A stretch of DNA of 64,000 bases from Pseudomonadota bacterium (GCA_021323945.1 JAJPKA010000018.1:62001-126000), one strand, 5' to 3'. Counted from the stretch's first letter, positions 1 through 8,583 are shown. Notes: generated from the sequence alone by a model not told the origin. Program-made: numbers and translations.

Positions 1-393
1 GAGCTGGTTCTAAGCGGTGTTCTGGAGCGGTTCCCGCGGCTCAAGTTCGTTTCCGCCGAAAACGACATCTCCTGGCTGCCCCACTTCTGTTACCGGCTGG
101 ATCATGCTTATGATCGCCTGCGGCATTTCGAGGGCGTCAACCTCAAGCTGCTGCCCAGCGAGTATATGAAACGTCAGGTATGGGCGACGTTTCAGTTCGA
201 GACCCGCAACGTGGGTTTTACCGCTGCCGAATATGGCCCTGACAGGTTGATGTGGTCGTCGGATTATCCGCATACCGACTCGCCCTGGCCGAACTCGCGT
301 GAGTTTATTCAGAGCTGGACCAGCAAAATTGATGCGGACACCCGCGACAAAATTACGGGAGGAAACGTGCTGAGTCTGTATCATGTAAACTGA
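1..393 (+). CDS. amidohydrolase family protein, C-terminal part (5' truncated)
   Basis: The reading frame is open from base 1 to the TGA at 391-393, so the start lies outside the window. About 130 residues remain. They contain the C-terminal signature of the COG2159 (Amidohydro_2) TIM-barrel family: a SAENDISWLPH segment, then WSSDYPHTDS, where the Asp is the usual metal or catalytic acid of this family. The end, with NVLSLYHVN, matches the usual helix that closes these barrels. Members hydrolyse or decarboxylate small aromatic or cyclic acids; the substrate cannot be told here. A strong hairpin 60 bases downstream probably ends the transcript. Confidence 0.85.
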   Translation, partial: ELVLSGVLERFPRLKFVSAENDISWLPHFCYRLDHAYDRLRHFEGVNLKLLPSEYMKRQVWATFQFETRNVGFTAAEYGPDRLMWSSDYPHTDSPWPNSREFIQSWTSKIDADTRDKITGGNVLSLYHVN

Positions 394-454
394 TAGGGCT
401 GGCCAGTTGGGGATAAAAGCGGCGCCCGTTGCACCGCCAGATGCCGAATCCACC

Positions 455-489
455 GATAAAGCCGGGGGCGGACGCTCCCCGGCTTTATC
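455..489 (+). terminator. perfect 13-bp hairpin, probable terminator
   Basis: Bases 455-467 (GATAAAGCCGGGG) pair perfectly with 477-489 around a nine-base loop. A short T-rich stretch follows only after ten bases, so it is not a textbook intrinsic terminator. It sits between the amidohydrolase and the next gene. It makes a start for the next gene upstream of 490 unlikely, because the hairpin would lie inside the coding sequence. Confidence 0.6.
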
Positions 490-569
490 AACGGCGGGTT
501 TTCAGGCAATCGAAATGGGAGAAGCGTGAACGCTTATATCTCCTGGTGCATGACCGAGGCAAGTATCTG

Positions 570-1007
570 ATGAGCATCAAGTTTCCCTCACTTGACTACT
601 TCACGGCCCTTAAGCGGGAGATGGCTCTCGAGCAGGAGCGCTTTAAACGCTTGGGCTTTATCGATACAACCTTTGGTATCGGTGTGAGCCAAAACGGCAG
701 CTGGCGAAATTTTGTGCTCGTCTTCGAGGTCTTCGAGCTTAAAGAGGTGCAGGAAGTCAGTGAGCTAAACCTTGGGCAACTGGATTTCGCGATTGTCGGC
801 GAAAACAACGTCTGGCGCGAGATGATCGAGAACATCAAACGCCATGGCCAGGCGGACACGGCGCACGACCTGAATACCCTGACCCATTTCGGCGAGGCCC
901 TTCAAGTGCGCTATGCCGAGCCGGAGGGTCATGACAAGTTATATAGGTTCATGGAATCAATTCAGGAATTTTTTGACTTGAGCAGCAAGCTCGAGGTGAG
1001 CTTCTGA
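570..1007 (+). CDS. uncharacterised 145-residue protein, possibly SCP2-like
   Basis: The frame is open from 429, but the ATG at 570 is preferred: it lies past the hairpin at 455-489 and has a CGAGG stretch just upstream. The protein begins MSIKFPSLDYFTALKREM, which resembles the opening helix of SCP2-type lipid carriers. Alternating polar and hydrophobic beta-strand-like segments (residues 30-70) and a C-terminal helix rich in Phe and Leu follow. No catalytic motif is visible and I do not recognise the family with confidence. It precedes the ferritin-like pair by 134 bases on the same strand and could belong to the same transcript. A lipid or hydrophobic-ligand carrier role would be inference only. 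Confidence 0.6.
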   Translation: MSIKFPSLDYFTALKREMALEQERFKRLGFIDTTFGIGVSQNGSWRNFVLVFEVFELKEVQEVSELNLGQLDFAIVGENNVWREMIENIKRHGQADTAHDLNTLTHFGEALQVRYAEPEGHDKLYRFMESIQEFFDLSSKLEVSF

Positions 1008-1141
1008 GGGGCCAGCGGTTTGGCTTACGGATGTCAAAACATTCAGCCGAAACCGATGAAGCGAGTGAAGGCAGATAGTGCGGACAGAACAACGGCTGCT
1101 CAGCCACTGCCGCGATCCGCGATTAGCGGCGAACACGAGGT

Positions 1142-2302
1142 TTGCAGACGGTAATGAGTTATCTATCGACTGTCAATTTTTTTGAGGATCGCGCGTTTGT
1201 CGATAAGTGGTTGTACAGGATTCGGACCGGCGAACTTGACCTCTCATGGATGAACGCTTCGACCGAGAAGGTCAAGCCACGCCCCGAGAACCCACGCCGG
1301 GGACTCATCTATCGGGATATTAACCTGGGAAGTTACGGGGTCGAAGCAATTCCGGAGAAGGTCCGCAGCAATCGGTCGTATGCTCCGCGAGGTGCCGAAC
1401 TGCCGCCGGGATTGCCGGATGCCCAAGCCTGGGTTTCGCGCAAGAGTGAACTTTGGGCCCATAATACCGATGGCTATTACGAGGAGGCAGTCACGCGTCA
1501 GTGGAACGCGTCGACCGACATCCCCTGGGACCATCTCCAAGGCGTGGAATTGCCCGAGGCGACGGGCAAGGCGTTAGCTCAGCTGATGACCTTCCTTACT
1601 GAAGTCGAGATGATCGCCACCGATACGCCGGCTATGTGGCTACCGCGTTTGAATTCTGACTTCGTTGAGGTCAAGGCTTTCATCGCTGCGCAGACGATGG
1701 ACGAGGCGCGGCATACCGAGGTTTTTCGCAAGCGTGCGCTTACCACCGGTTATGGCCTGATGCAGGCCAGTCCGATGAACGAGATGGCACTGAAGCATTT
1801 GCGTGATGCGGACTCGTTTAGCGAGATGTCGGTTGCCCTGCACCTGGTGGGTGAAGGCAACGTGCTCACCCTGTTCCGCTTCAGCGAATACCTATCGCCG
1901 ACCGATGTGGACAAGAAGATCTTTCGCCTGGTGATGCAGGACGAAGCTCGTCATGTCGGCTATGGCATGCAGCATTTCAAATGGGTATTGGAGCACTACC
2001 CGCAGAAGCGCGAGATTCTGCACAGCCATCTGGACGAGGCCGAGAACATTTCCTTCGCCGCCGGCGCGGCCACCGAACTGACCGAAGCTTTTATTATTCT
2101 GGCCGGGGGCGGCCTGAAGTCAGAAAATATTGCTCAAGGCGTGCGGATTACCACCGCGTTCCAGCTGAAACAAATGCAGGAACATTTCGAACGGCTCGAG
2201 AAATGTGGGATGCCGGAACGCAAGAGCGTGGATCGTTCGAAATTGTTCGCGATGTTCGAGATGGGCAAAGCGGCCGCAGCTGAGGCCGGGATTAAGTTCT
2301 AA
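1142..2302 (+). CDS. ferritin-like di-iron protein, probable oxygenase subunit (intact metal site)
   Basis: This 386-residue protein is mostly helical and carries the complete ligand pattern of the R2-like ferritin superfamily: Glu154, Glu188-x-x-His191 (DEARH), Glu238 (in VGEGN) and Glu268-x-x-His271 (a second DEARH). Spacings of about 33, 50 and 30 residues fit a four-helix bundle holding two irons. Such proteins activate O2 for hydroxylation, desaturation, N-oxygenation or radical formation. The third histidine typical of AurF-type N-oxygenases is not at the expected place, so the reaction is open. The start given is a TTG with GAGG close upstream; an in-frame ATG at 1154 is equally possible. 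The next gene, 20 bases downstream, is a diverged copy that lacks most ligands. Confidence 0.85.
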   Translation: MQTVMSYLSTVNFFEDRAFVDKWLYRIRTGELDLSWMNASTEKVKPRPENPRRGLIYRDINLGSYGVEAIPEKVRSNRSYAPRGAELPPGLPDAQAWVSRKSELWAHNTDGYYEEAVTRQWNASTDIPWDHLQGVELPEATGKALAQLMTFLTEVEMIATDTPAMWLPRLNSDFVEVKAFIAAQTMDEARHTEVFRKRALTTGYGLMQASPMNEMALKHLRDADSFSEMSVALHLVGEGNVLTLFRFSEYLSPTDVDKKIFRLVMQDEARHVGYGMQHFKWVLEHYPQKREILHSHLDEAENISFAAGAATELTEAFIILAGGGLKSENIAQGVRITTAFQLKQMQEHFERLEKCGMPERKSVDRSKLFAMFEMGKAAAAEAGIKF

Positions 2303-2322
2303 GAAGAGCGCCGGGCGGGTCT

Positions 2323-3432
2323 GTGGCCTTTTACGCTGACAAGGACTACACCCAGGATCAGTCGGTACTGGAAGCGATGGCCGCCGTGATGCAAGGTCAG
2401 CTCACCTTGCATTGGTTCAACGCACGCACTGAGAAAATCAAAGCTGCCCCGCAGGACCCACGTCGCGGGCTTACTTACCAGGATATCGACCTCGGCACTT
2501 ACGGCTACCGCTCGATTCCTGAGTTTGTGCGCAATCAACAGTCGATGGTGGCCCGCGGCAGTGAGAAAGTCGGCAAACTGCCTGACATGGGTTATCTGGT
2601 CAACCGCAGGTCGGATGTCTGGTCCGACAACGTCGTGGCTTTGTACGAGGAAAGCAAGGCCCGCCGATGGGCTCCGGCAGTCGATGTTCCCTGGGCTGAA
2701 CTCGACCGCTGCCCCCTCAGCAGCGAGCTCGAAAGAGCCTGCGCCCAGCTATACACCTTTGCTCAGGAGTGCGCCTTGGTCGAACTGGACTTCCCGGCGC
2801 GCTGGGTGGCACTGATAAATCAGGAATTCATCGAGCTCAAGAGCTTTATGTGTGCTCAGATGCTCGATGCCGCACGTCTGCTCGAGGCATTTCGCAAACG
2901 GGCGCTCTACGGCGGGGAGGGACTGGGTCGCGCCAGCGTGTCGGCCGAGCAGGGCCTCAAAGAATGGCTGTGGGCGGACACTTATCCGCGGGGCTCGCTT
3001 TGCATCAACGTGCTGCTTGGCGGATTCCTGCTGGCGCTGTACAGGCAGGTGGCTGCGTTCGCTCCGAGCAAGGTGGATCGCGTGATAATGGGTTATGCCA
3101 TGCAGGACATGGCGCGCCATGTCAGTTATGGCGTCGGGGCTCTGAAGTACCATCTGCAGCATCAGCCTGAACAGAAGATCGCGCTTAACGCTTTTCTGGA
3201 CGAAGCCGAGCATGTTCTGCTCGGACTGCTGGGCAGTCCAGAGCTGATCGAGCCGCTGATTATCATCAGCGGGGGTGGGCTGGCGCGTGAACAAGTGAGA
3301 TCGGGCTGTACCGCGGTGCGCAAGTTTGTCGAACTGGAGCACAGCGAATACGTTCGACGGCTGCGCTACGCCGGTTTGGAGCGCTCAGACACCCGCTTTC
3401 AACGGACGGTCGGACAGCTGCTGGCGGGCTAA
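2323..3432 (+). CDS. degenerate ferritin-like paralogue, probable non-catalytic partner subunit
   Basis: This 369-residue protein aligns along its whole length with the preceding gene: both share PRRGL-Y-DI-LG-YG near residue 50, FRKRAL in the middle and a GGGL segment late. The first Glu (in AQECALVE) and the last His (QDMARH) remain. The other four di-iron ligands are changed: DEARH became DAARL (Glu to Ala and His to Leu), GEG became LGG (Glu to Gly), and the second DEARH became DMARH (Glu to Met). It therefore should not bind two irons in the usual way. The reading frame is long and clean, with a GTG start and a 20-base gap from the upstream gene, so it is probably a maintained partner rather than a pseudogene. 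Confidence 0.8.
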   Translation: MAFYADKDYTQDQSVLEAMAAVMQGQLTLHWFNARTEKIKAAPQDPRRGLTYQDIDLGTYGYRSIPEFVRNQQSMVARGSEKVGKLPDMGYLVNRRSDVWSDNVVALYEESKARRWAPAVDVPWAELDRCPLSSELERACAQLYTFAQECALVELDFPARWVALINQEFIELKSFMCAQMLDAARLLEAFRKRALYGGEGLGRASVSAEQGLKEWLWADTYPRGSLCINVLLGGFLLALYRQVAAFAPSKVDRVIMGYAMQDMARHVSYGVGALKYHLQHQPEQKIALNAFLDEAEHVLLGLLGSPELIEPLIIISGGGLAREQVRSGCTAVRKFVELEHSEYVRRLRYAGLERSDTRFQRTVGQLLAG

Positions 3433-3438
3433 GTGCGG

Positions 3439-3735
3439 TTATTCGATGATCTTCGGTACCTTGAAATAATTGCCGGAACGGGCAGGAGCATTCGCCAGCA
3501 TCTCGTCGGCTGCCGGCCGATTGGTAACTTGATCCTCGCGCATTAGCGTTCCCGGTTCGCCGACCTGCGCAGTTGCCTCGACCTCATCCGTATTGAGCTG
3601 ATTGAGCTTATCAACGTAGCGTAATATCGCGCTCAGGTCTGACTGAAGGCTTTCCTCCTCAGCCGGGCTCAGTTCCAGCCGCGCCAACATTGCCACGTGA
3701 CGAACCTGCGCGAGGCTAATCTTCTTTTCATCCAT
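3439..3735 (-). CDS. gatC: Asp-tRNA(Asn)/Glu-tRNA(Gln) amidotransferase subunit C
   Basis: This 98-residue protein has the standard GatC opening (VRHVAMLARLELSPAEEE), the central ILRYVDKLNQL helix and the C-terminal FKVPKIIE, which wraps around GatA in the GatCAB complex. The complex amidates misacylated Glu-tRNA(Gln) or Asp-tRNA(Asn). The ATG at 3735 is chosen because homologues begin at MDEKK; the frame is open six codons further. The gene stands alone: it converges with the ferritin-like pair, and no gatA or gatB follows it in the window, unlike the common gatCAB operon. Confidence 0.93.
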   Translation of the reverse strand: MDEKKISLAQVRHVAMLARLELSPAEEESLQSDLSAILRYVDKLNQLNTDEVEATAQVGEPGTLMREDQVTNRPAADEMLANAPARSGNYFKVPKIIE

Positions 3736-3837
3736 CGCTACGAATAATAGCAACTTCCGTTAGATGCGGGGAGAAAGCGAGGGAGGCCTTGATGCGAGCT
3801 GGTGTGCTTCAGGGTAAGATGATGCGAGTTAATCCGT

Positions 3838-4281
3838 TTGCTTATGCCGCACAGGATAAAGCAGATTGTGCGCGCTCCCTATGTGCGCGTGGGCGCTCTC
3901 CTGGATCGTTTGTATGAAGAAATGCCTTGGCGGCGGCATGTACCTGCGGGGCGTCGCGGAGAGCAGATTGCGGCACGCCATCTGAAACGATGCGGGTATA
4001 TTATTCTAGCCAGAAATTACCGCGCGGCAGGTGCGGAGATCGACCTGGTGGCGCTGGACGAGAACATGCTGGTCTTCGTCGAAGTCAAATTTCGTACGCA
4101 TGATGGCTTCGGTACGCCGACCGAGGCGATCGACGGCGAGAAGCGCGAGCGGATTCGGCGAGCGGCGCGAGCCTTTGCTGAGCGACGCGGAGTGCCGGAC
4201 CTGCCGGCTCGCTTCGACGTCGTGGCACTAAGCGGATTCGGACGTTCCGGTCGCCTGGAGCTGATCAAAAACGCCTTCTGA
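3838..4281 (+). CDS. YraN/UPF0102 family endonuclease-like protein
   Basis: This 147-residue protein carries the UPF0102 core, GRRGEQIAARHLKRCGYIIL, followed by AGAEIDLVALDENMLVFVEVKFR. The E-x-D...E-V-K arrangement is the restriction-endonuclease-like (PD-(D/E)xK) metal site. Family members are predicted nucleases linked to DNA uptake or repair, with no firmly settled role. The start is a TTG at 3838 or the ATG two codons later at 3844. The first 35 residues precede the usual family start and contain a basic helix. It lies 109 bases upstream of serS on the same strand. Confidence 0.88.
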   Translation: MLMPHRIKQIVRAPYVRVGALLDRLYEEMPWRRHVPAGRRGEQIAARHLKRCGYIILARNYRAAGAEIDLVALDENMLVFVEVKFRTHDGFGTPTEAIDGEKRERIRRAARAFAERRGVPDLPARFDVVALSGFGRSGRLELIKNAF

Positions 4282-4390
4282 ACGCATTGGGTGAGCATCG
4301 GCTTTGAAACGTCCAAGGCTTCGTCGGAACGACGGTGACTACATACAGGCTGTCAGGCGTCCGGCAGTCGCAGTGCAAACAGTGGAATAA

Positions 4391-5674
4391 ATGCTTGATA
4401 TCAAACTAATTCGCGAACGGGCCGATTACGTTAAGGCGGAACTTTCCCGAGCCGGTGTCAATGGGACCGAGATTGACGCGATAATCGCATGTGATGCGGA
4501 GCGACGGCGATTGCAATTCGAGCTCGACGAGCTGCGCGCCCGGCGCACCCGCGAATCCAAGGAGTTGGGTCGCCTGGCGCCCGAAGCGCGCGAGGTTCGG
4601 CGGGCGGAAATGCGCGAACTTGGGGAGCGGATTACTGCCGGTGAGCGTCGGATGGCAGAAATCGAGCAACGGCTCACCGACCTGATGCTCTCGGTTCGCA
4701 ACCTGCCGCGTCCGTACGTCCCCACCGGCAGCAGTGAGGCCGACAACCGCGTCGTCCGCCAGGAGGGCGAGCCTGCGAAACTTGATTTCCAGCCTCTTCC
4801 GCATTGGGAACTGGGCGAACGGTTGGGAATTATCGACTTTGAGCGTGGGGTGAAGCTGTCAGGGACGCGCTTTTATCTGTTGACCGGGATGGGGGCCCAG
4901 CTCGAGCGGGCCCTTATCGCTTTCATGCTCGACCTGAAAACGCGCGAACAGTCCTATCTTGAGGTTGCTCCGCCCTTGATGGTCACTACCGAGACGGCGA
5001 CCAGCACCGGCCATTTGCCCAAGAATGCCGACACCATGTACCACGACGCGGAGGATGACTTTTGGTTCATTCCGACGGCTGAGGTGCCGCTGACCAGTAT
5101 CTATCGGGGCGAGATCCTGGATGCCGAGCGACTGCCAATCTATCTCACTGCCTACACCCCATGCTTCCGGCGTGAGCGGATGTCGGCTGGCCGAGACGTT
5201 CGTGGCATCAAGCGTGGCCATCAGTTCGACAAAGTCGAGATGGTCAAACTGGTGCGGCCGGAAACCTCGGACGAGGAATTGCAACTTCTGGTTGAAGACG
5301 CGTGTGAGGTTTGTCGCCGGCTCGAAATTCCGTTCAGGGTGGTGCAGCTGTGCACCGGCGACCTGAGCTTTGCGAGTGCCGCGACCTACGATATCGAAAT
5401 GTGGGCGCCCGGAATTGGCGAATGGCTGGAAGTCAGTTCATGTTCAAATTGTACGGACTTTCAAATGCGGCGTGCGAACATCCGTTATCGGCCGCATCGA
5501 GGTGGCAAGACGGAATTCGTGCATGCCCTAAATGGTTCCGGCCTCGGTTTGCCGCGCACCTTGATTGCGGTGCTCGAAAATTATCAACAGCCCGACGGTT
5601 CGGTGGTAATTCCGAAAGTCCTGCGGCCGTACATGAACGGGGCGGAGCTAATCCGGGCGGGCGCACGGCTGTGA
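4391..5674 (+). CDS. serS: seryl-tRNA synthetase
   Basis: The 427-residue product charges tRNA(Ser) with serine. Residues 1-110 form the long antiparallel coiled coil that contacts the tRNA variable arm, rich in Glu, Arg and Leu heptads. The class II catalytic domain follows, with motif 2 around CFRRERMSAGRDVRG and KRGHQFDKVEM, and motif 3 near GSGLGLPRTLIAVLENYQQ. The serine-binding TAEVPLTSIYR segment is present. Length is normal for the bacterial enzyme. The ATG at 4391 has AGTGGA shortly upstream. It converges with the downstream hydrolase gene, with only 16 bases between the two stops. Confidence 0.97.
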   Translation: MLDIKLIRERADYVKAELSRAGVNGTEIDAIIACDAERRRLQFELDELRARRTRESKELGRLAPEAREVRRAEMRELGERITAGERRMAEIEQRLTDLMLSVRNLPRPYVPTGSSEADNRVVRQEGEPAKLDFQPLPHWELGERLGIIDFERGVKLSGTRFYLLTGMGAQLERALIAFMLDLKTREQSYLEVAPPLMVTTETATSTGHLPKNADTMYHDAEDDFWFIPTAEVPLTSIYRGEILDAERLPIYLTAYTPCFRRERMSAGRDVRGIKRGHQFDKVEMVKLVRPETSDEELQLLVEDACEVCRRLEIPFRVVQLCTGDLSFASAATYDIEMWAPGIGEWLEVSSCSNCTDFQMRRANIRYRPHRGGKTEFVHALNGSGLGLPRTLIAVLENYQQPDGSVVIPKVLRPYMNGAELIRAGARL

Positions 5675-5690
5675 GGGTAGCCAGTAGCGG

Positions 5691-6620
5691 TTATGAGCCG
5701 TCGTTCGCGGATGTGGGCGAGAGATTAGCTCGCACAAAATCGCTTAGCGGTTGGTCGACCATGTCGCCGAGCTGATGGTTTCCGTCGGGGAAAAACCTGG
5801 TTTCGACGTGGGCGCCGCGCTGGCGCAAAGCGCGAGCGAGCTGTTGTGCCTGCGCCAGCGGGTTTTTGCGGTCCTGCTGCCCATGCAGAATGAGGACGCT
5901 GCAGTCAAGTTTGCTGGGCATATTTTCAATTACACTGCGCTCCTGAAGCACCCGTTTGCTCGGCCACACCTGCCGCAAAATGGACAGCTTGGTGCCAAGT
6001 GTGGTCCCCGGCCAGAGTTTGACCAGATCGTAGGCGCCTGATTGGAGGACAACTGCGCGAACCCGGTGGTCGGAATCCATCAGCAAACCGGCTGCGACGG
6101 CGCCGTCCGCTATACCCCATACGCCGACCCGGGTTGGGTCCACATCGGGCCGTTCAGCTACAAGGTCAAGGCCGCGTCGCGCCGCAGCTACTGACTGAGG
6201 GCCAACGAAGCGGCTTGGCCCGGAAGACTTGCCGTAACCGGGTAGGCTAATACAGGCGAGCCGGATTCTTAGGTCGGCAAACTTGGCGACACGCGCGATA
6301 CATTGACGTGCGTCACCACCGTTGCCGTTCAACACTAGTAGAGCCGGCATTCTGCCGGCTTCGTCGGTATGAGCGAAGTAACCTTCGATTTGATAGTGGT
6401 CTGACCCGGAAGCAACCTGGAAATTGAAAGGCTCGATCGTCAGTTTAGGCCGCGGGGGGACGGAGGCCTGGTGATGACAGGCCATCAGCATAGGAATCAG
6501 CAGCGCGCTGATCCTGAAAGCCAGCGGAGCCAGAGCTCGCCGACAGCCCTGAGCAGCGGACGAGTTTGTTTGAGGCTCATTCAGCGGAAGTGCTCGCGGC
6601 CGCACCTGACTCAAGTTCAT
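5691..6620 (-). CDS. alpha/beta-hydrolase-fold lipoprotein lacking the nucleophile serine
   Basis: The 309-residue protein has a basic N-terminus, a hydrophobic stretch and the lipobox LMAC with Cys48, so it is probably a membrane-anchored lipoprotein. The rest has the alpha/beta-hydrolase plan: LVLNGNGGD (oxyanion region), LPGYGKSSG, a nucleophile-elbow position, Asp250 in HGQQD, and His282 in PDGNHQLG. The elbow, normally G-x-S-x-G, reads G169-I-A-D-G173, so Ala171 replaces the catalytic Ser. The codon is GCG, one base from TCG. The acid and histidine remain. It may be a pseudoenzyme that binds a ligand, or it may use different chemistry. The ATG at 6620 has GAGG a few bases upstream. Confidence 0.8.
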   Translation of the reverse strand: MNLSQVRPRALPLNEPQTNSSAAQGCRRALAPLAFRISALLIPMLMACHHQASVPPRPKLTIEPFNFQVASGSDHYQIEGYFAHTDEAGRMPALLVLNGNGGDARQCIARVAKFADLRIRLACISLPGYGKSSGPSRFVGPQSVAAARRGLDLVAERPDVDPTRVGVWGIADGAVAAGLLMDSDHRVRAVVLQSGAYDLVKLWPGTTLGTKLSILRQVWPSKRVLQERSVIENMPSKLDCSVLILHGQQDRKNPLAQAQQLARALRQRGAHVETRFFPDGNHQLGDMVDQPLSDFVRANLSPTSANDGS

Positions 6621-6640
6621 ACAACCTCAATCTAAGCTTC

Positions 6641-6650
6641 ATTGCGCAAT
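6641..6650. promoter_or_regulatory. short palindrome upstream of hisI and the hydrolase gene
   Basis: ATTGCGCAAT is a perfect ten-base inverted repeat in the 194-base gap between the divergent hydrolase-like gene and hisI. Its place fits an operator for either gene, but so short a palindrome may arise by chance. Confidence 0.25.
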
Positions 6651-6814
6651 TTGGAAAACGCAAGACATTGTGAAATGTGACGAAAATTGGCCAGATTGAA
6701 TTCGGCCCAACTTTCTCGAATACTGAAGGTCCATCTTTCGCTCAGTTTCAAACTCCGTTGGCATCGTCGCGCTGGGCGCATAGGTCGAAGGTTGGTGACG
6801 CAAGGAAAACAAAA

Positions 6815-7255
6815 ATGAGCCAGGCAGCGCAGGAAGTCGATTTCGCCAAAGCTGATGGTGTGCTGCCGGTCGTGACGCAGGACTATCGAAGCGGACGGGT
6901 GTTGATGGTCGCTTATATGAACCGCGAGGCATTTGAGGAGACCGTCAGAACCGGCCGAGCATGCTATTTTTCAAGATCTCGCGCCAGGCTTTGGCGTAAG
7001 GGTGAGGAATCCGGCAATTTTCAGGCGGTTCGAGAAATTCGCCTCGACTGCGACGCTGACACAATTCTGTTACTGGTTGATCAGCTGGGTGACGGCGCTG
7101 CCTGCCATGAGGGCTATGAATCGTGCTTTTACCGAGTACTCGAAGGCGATCGCTGGGTCAACAAGGACGCCCGCAAGGTCGATCCTGCCAAATACGGCGC
7201 CACCTACGGACATCATCCGAAACCCACAGGCCGCACGGGTGATGGGGGGGATTGA
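6815..7255 (+). CDS. hisI: phosphoribosyl-AMP cyclohydrolase
   Basis: This 146-residue enzyme opens the adenine ring of PR-AMP in histidine biosynthesis. It has the Mg-binding D-x-D-x-D (DCDAD), and the zinc cysteines in [11 protein letters not shown] together with the earlier Cys of the DCD segment. GDGAACHEG matches the family pattern closely. There is no fused HisE (PR-ATP pyrophosphatase) domain. The ATG at 6815 follows CAAGGA with good spacing; the frame is open far upstream but without family similarity. hisG follows after 38 bases and is probably co-transcribed. Confidence 0.94.
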   Translation: MSQAAQEVDFAKADGVLPVVTQDYRSGRVLMVAYMNREAFEETVRTGRACYFSRSRARLWRKGEESGNFQAVREIRLDCDADTILLLVDQLGDGAACHEGYESCFYRVLEGDRWVNKDARKVDPAKYGATYGHHPKPTGRTGDGGD

Positions 7256-7293
7256 ACGCGCGCAACCAACTCACCGACGATTCATTTAGTTGA

Positions 7294-8196
7294 ATGACCG
7301 CAGATAGCAAGCTCTTGAAATTCGGCATCCCCAAGGGGAGCCTCGAAGCCCAGACCCTCGAGCTCATGCGCAAGTCCGGATGGCGCATCTCGGTGGGCGA
7401 TCGCTCCTACATCCCAAGGGTCGACGATTCTTCGCTCAGCTGTCGTCTGCTGCGCCCGCAAGAGATGCCGCGTTATATCGCTGACGGAACCCTCGACGCT
7501 GGCATCACAGGCAGCGATTGGATTGTCGAGAACGGGGTCGATTTGGTCGAGGTCGAAAGCTTCATCTACTCAAAGACCTCACTGCAGCCGACGCGATGGG
7601 TTCTGTGTGTGCCGGAACGTTCGCCGATCCAGCGACTCGAAGATCTCGAGGGCAAACGCGTGGCCACGGAGATGGTCTCTTTCACTCGGCGAATATTTGC
7701 AGAGCGACGAGTTCACGTCGACGTCGAATTTTCATGGGGGGTGACCGAGGCCAAAGCTGCGGACGGACTGGTCGACGCAGTGGTCGAAGTTACGGAAACC
7801 GGCTCGTCGCTGCGGGCCAACGGCTTGCGCATAATTGAGGAACTTCTTACCTCAACGCCCGTATTGGTGGCGAATCATCAAGCGTGGGCGGATGAGTGGA
7901 AACAGGCCAAGATCCGGCAAATCGCCGTGCTCTTGAAGGGAGCCTTGGACGCTGAGAATCGCGTCGGAATCAAGATGAACGTCCCTCGTGACAAGCTGGA
8001 CAGCGTTATCGCGCTGCTCCCGTCAATTACGGCTCCTACGGTCGCGCCACTTTATGCGGCGCCTGCGTTGGGCGGAAAGCAGTGGTTTGCGATTGATACC
8101 GTGATCGATGAGGCGACGGTGCGCGAGCTGTTTCCGAAGCTGCTCGAGGCGGGCGCCGTCGGTATCATCGAATACCCGCTCAATAAGATTATCTGA
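7294..8196 (+). CDS. hisG: ATP phosphoribosyltransferase, long form
   Basis: The 300-residue product catalyses the first, feedback-controlled step of histidine synthesis. The periplasmic-binding-like catalytic part has FGIPKGSLEAQT at the N-terminus, DAGITGSDW, and the PRPP loop DAVVEVTETGSSLRANGL. The last 85 residues, starting near VGIKMNVP, are the ACT-like HisG_C regulatory domain, so this is the long hexameric form that needs no HisZ. Histidine inhibition is expected by family knowledge. The ATG at 7294 closely follows hisI. Confidence 0.96.
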   Translation: MTADSKLLKFGIPKGSLEAQTLELMRKSGWRISVGDRSYIPRVDDSSLSCRLLRPQEMPRYIADGTLDAGITGSDWIVENGVDLVEVESFIYSKTSLQPTRWVLCVPERSPIQRLEDLEGKRVATEMVSFTRRIFAERRVHVDVEFSWGVTEAKAADGLVDAVVEVTETGSSLRANGLRIIEELLTSTPVLVANHQAWADEWKQAKIRQIAVLLKGALDAENRVGIKMNVPRDKLDSVIALLPSITAPTVAPLYAAPALGGKQWFAIDTVIDEATVRELFPKLLEAGAVGIIEYPLNKII

Positions 8197-8253
8197 GCCA
8201 TTCACCGCCGGCGCTGCCTTCGGTTCAACAGGCACGCTAAACCAGCGCTCGGC

Positions 8254-8583
8254 TTAGCCCGCTTTAGTACTTCGCCATTTTCGTGGCCTTCCAATACCTG
8301 ACGGAGCGATGACGCTATATTCGACGACGGCGACTCCCAATGCAGTCAGCCGGGCGCGTCCTCCATCGTGGCGATTGTGGCGGGCCTCGGCCAATCCAAT
8401 TAGCTGCATGTAGTTGATCGCTTCACGCACGTCCTCAAGCTCACAATTGAAATCGAGACTCCGCAACACGCGCAGGATGATTCGCTCGCTCGCCGCACCG
8501 GGACGGCAAGCGTACAGCATCCGCAGGATTATCCATCGAATGAATTCACGTGTACGCTGTTCCAACTGAACCGAGTGGCTCAA
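8254..8583 (-). CDS. small winged-helix-like protein inside the his cluster
   Basis: This 109-residue protein begins at a TTG that is preceded by an exceptionally good ribosome site (AAGGAGG with five G's between). Its helices (RWIILRMLYACRP, SERIILRVLRSL, VREAINYMQLIGL) and the following short strand region (RARLTALGVAVVEYS) fit a winged helix-turn-helix. It resembles small phage-type wHTH proteins of the VpaChn25_0724 sort, from memory and without a search. It lies opposite to hisG and hisA and separates them. It could be a regulator or a cargo gene that split the his cluster. Confidence 0.6.
   Translation of the reverse strand: MSHSVQLEQRTREFIRWIILRMLYACRPGAASERIILRVLRSLDFNCELEDVREAINYMQLIGLAEARHNRHDGGRARLTALGVAVVEYSVIAPSGIGRPRKWRSTKAG

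Noticed and set aside
2749-3342. 197-codon antisense frame within the degenerate di-iron gene
   Set aside because: Shadow of a well-supported gene; no independent motif or ribosome site.
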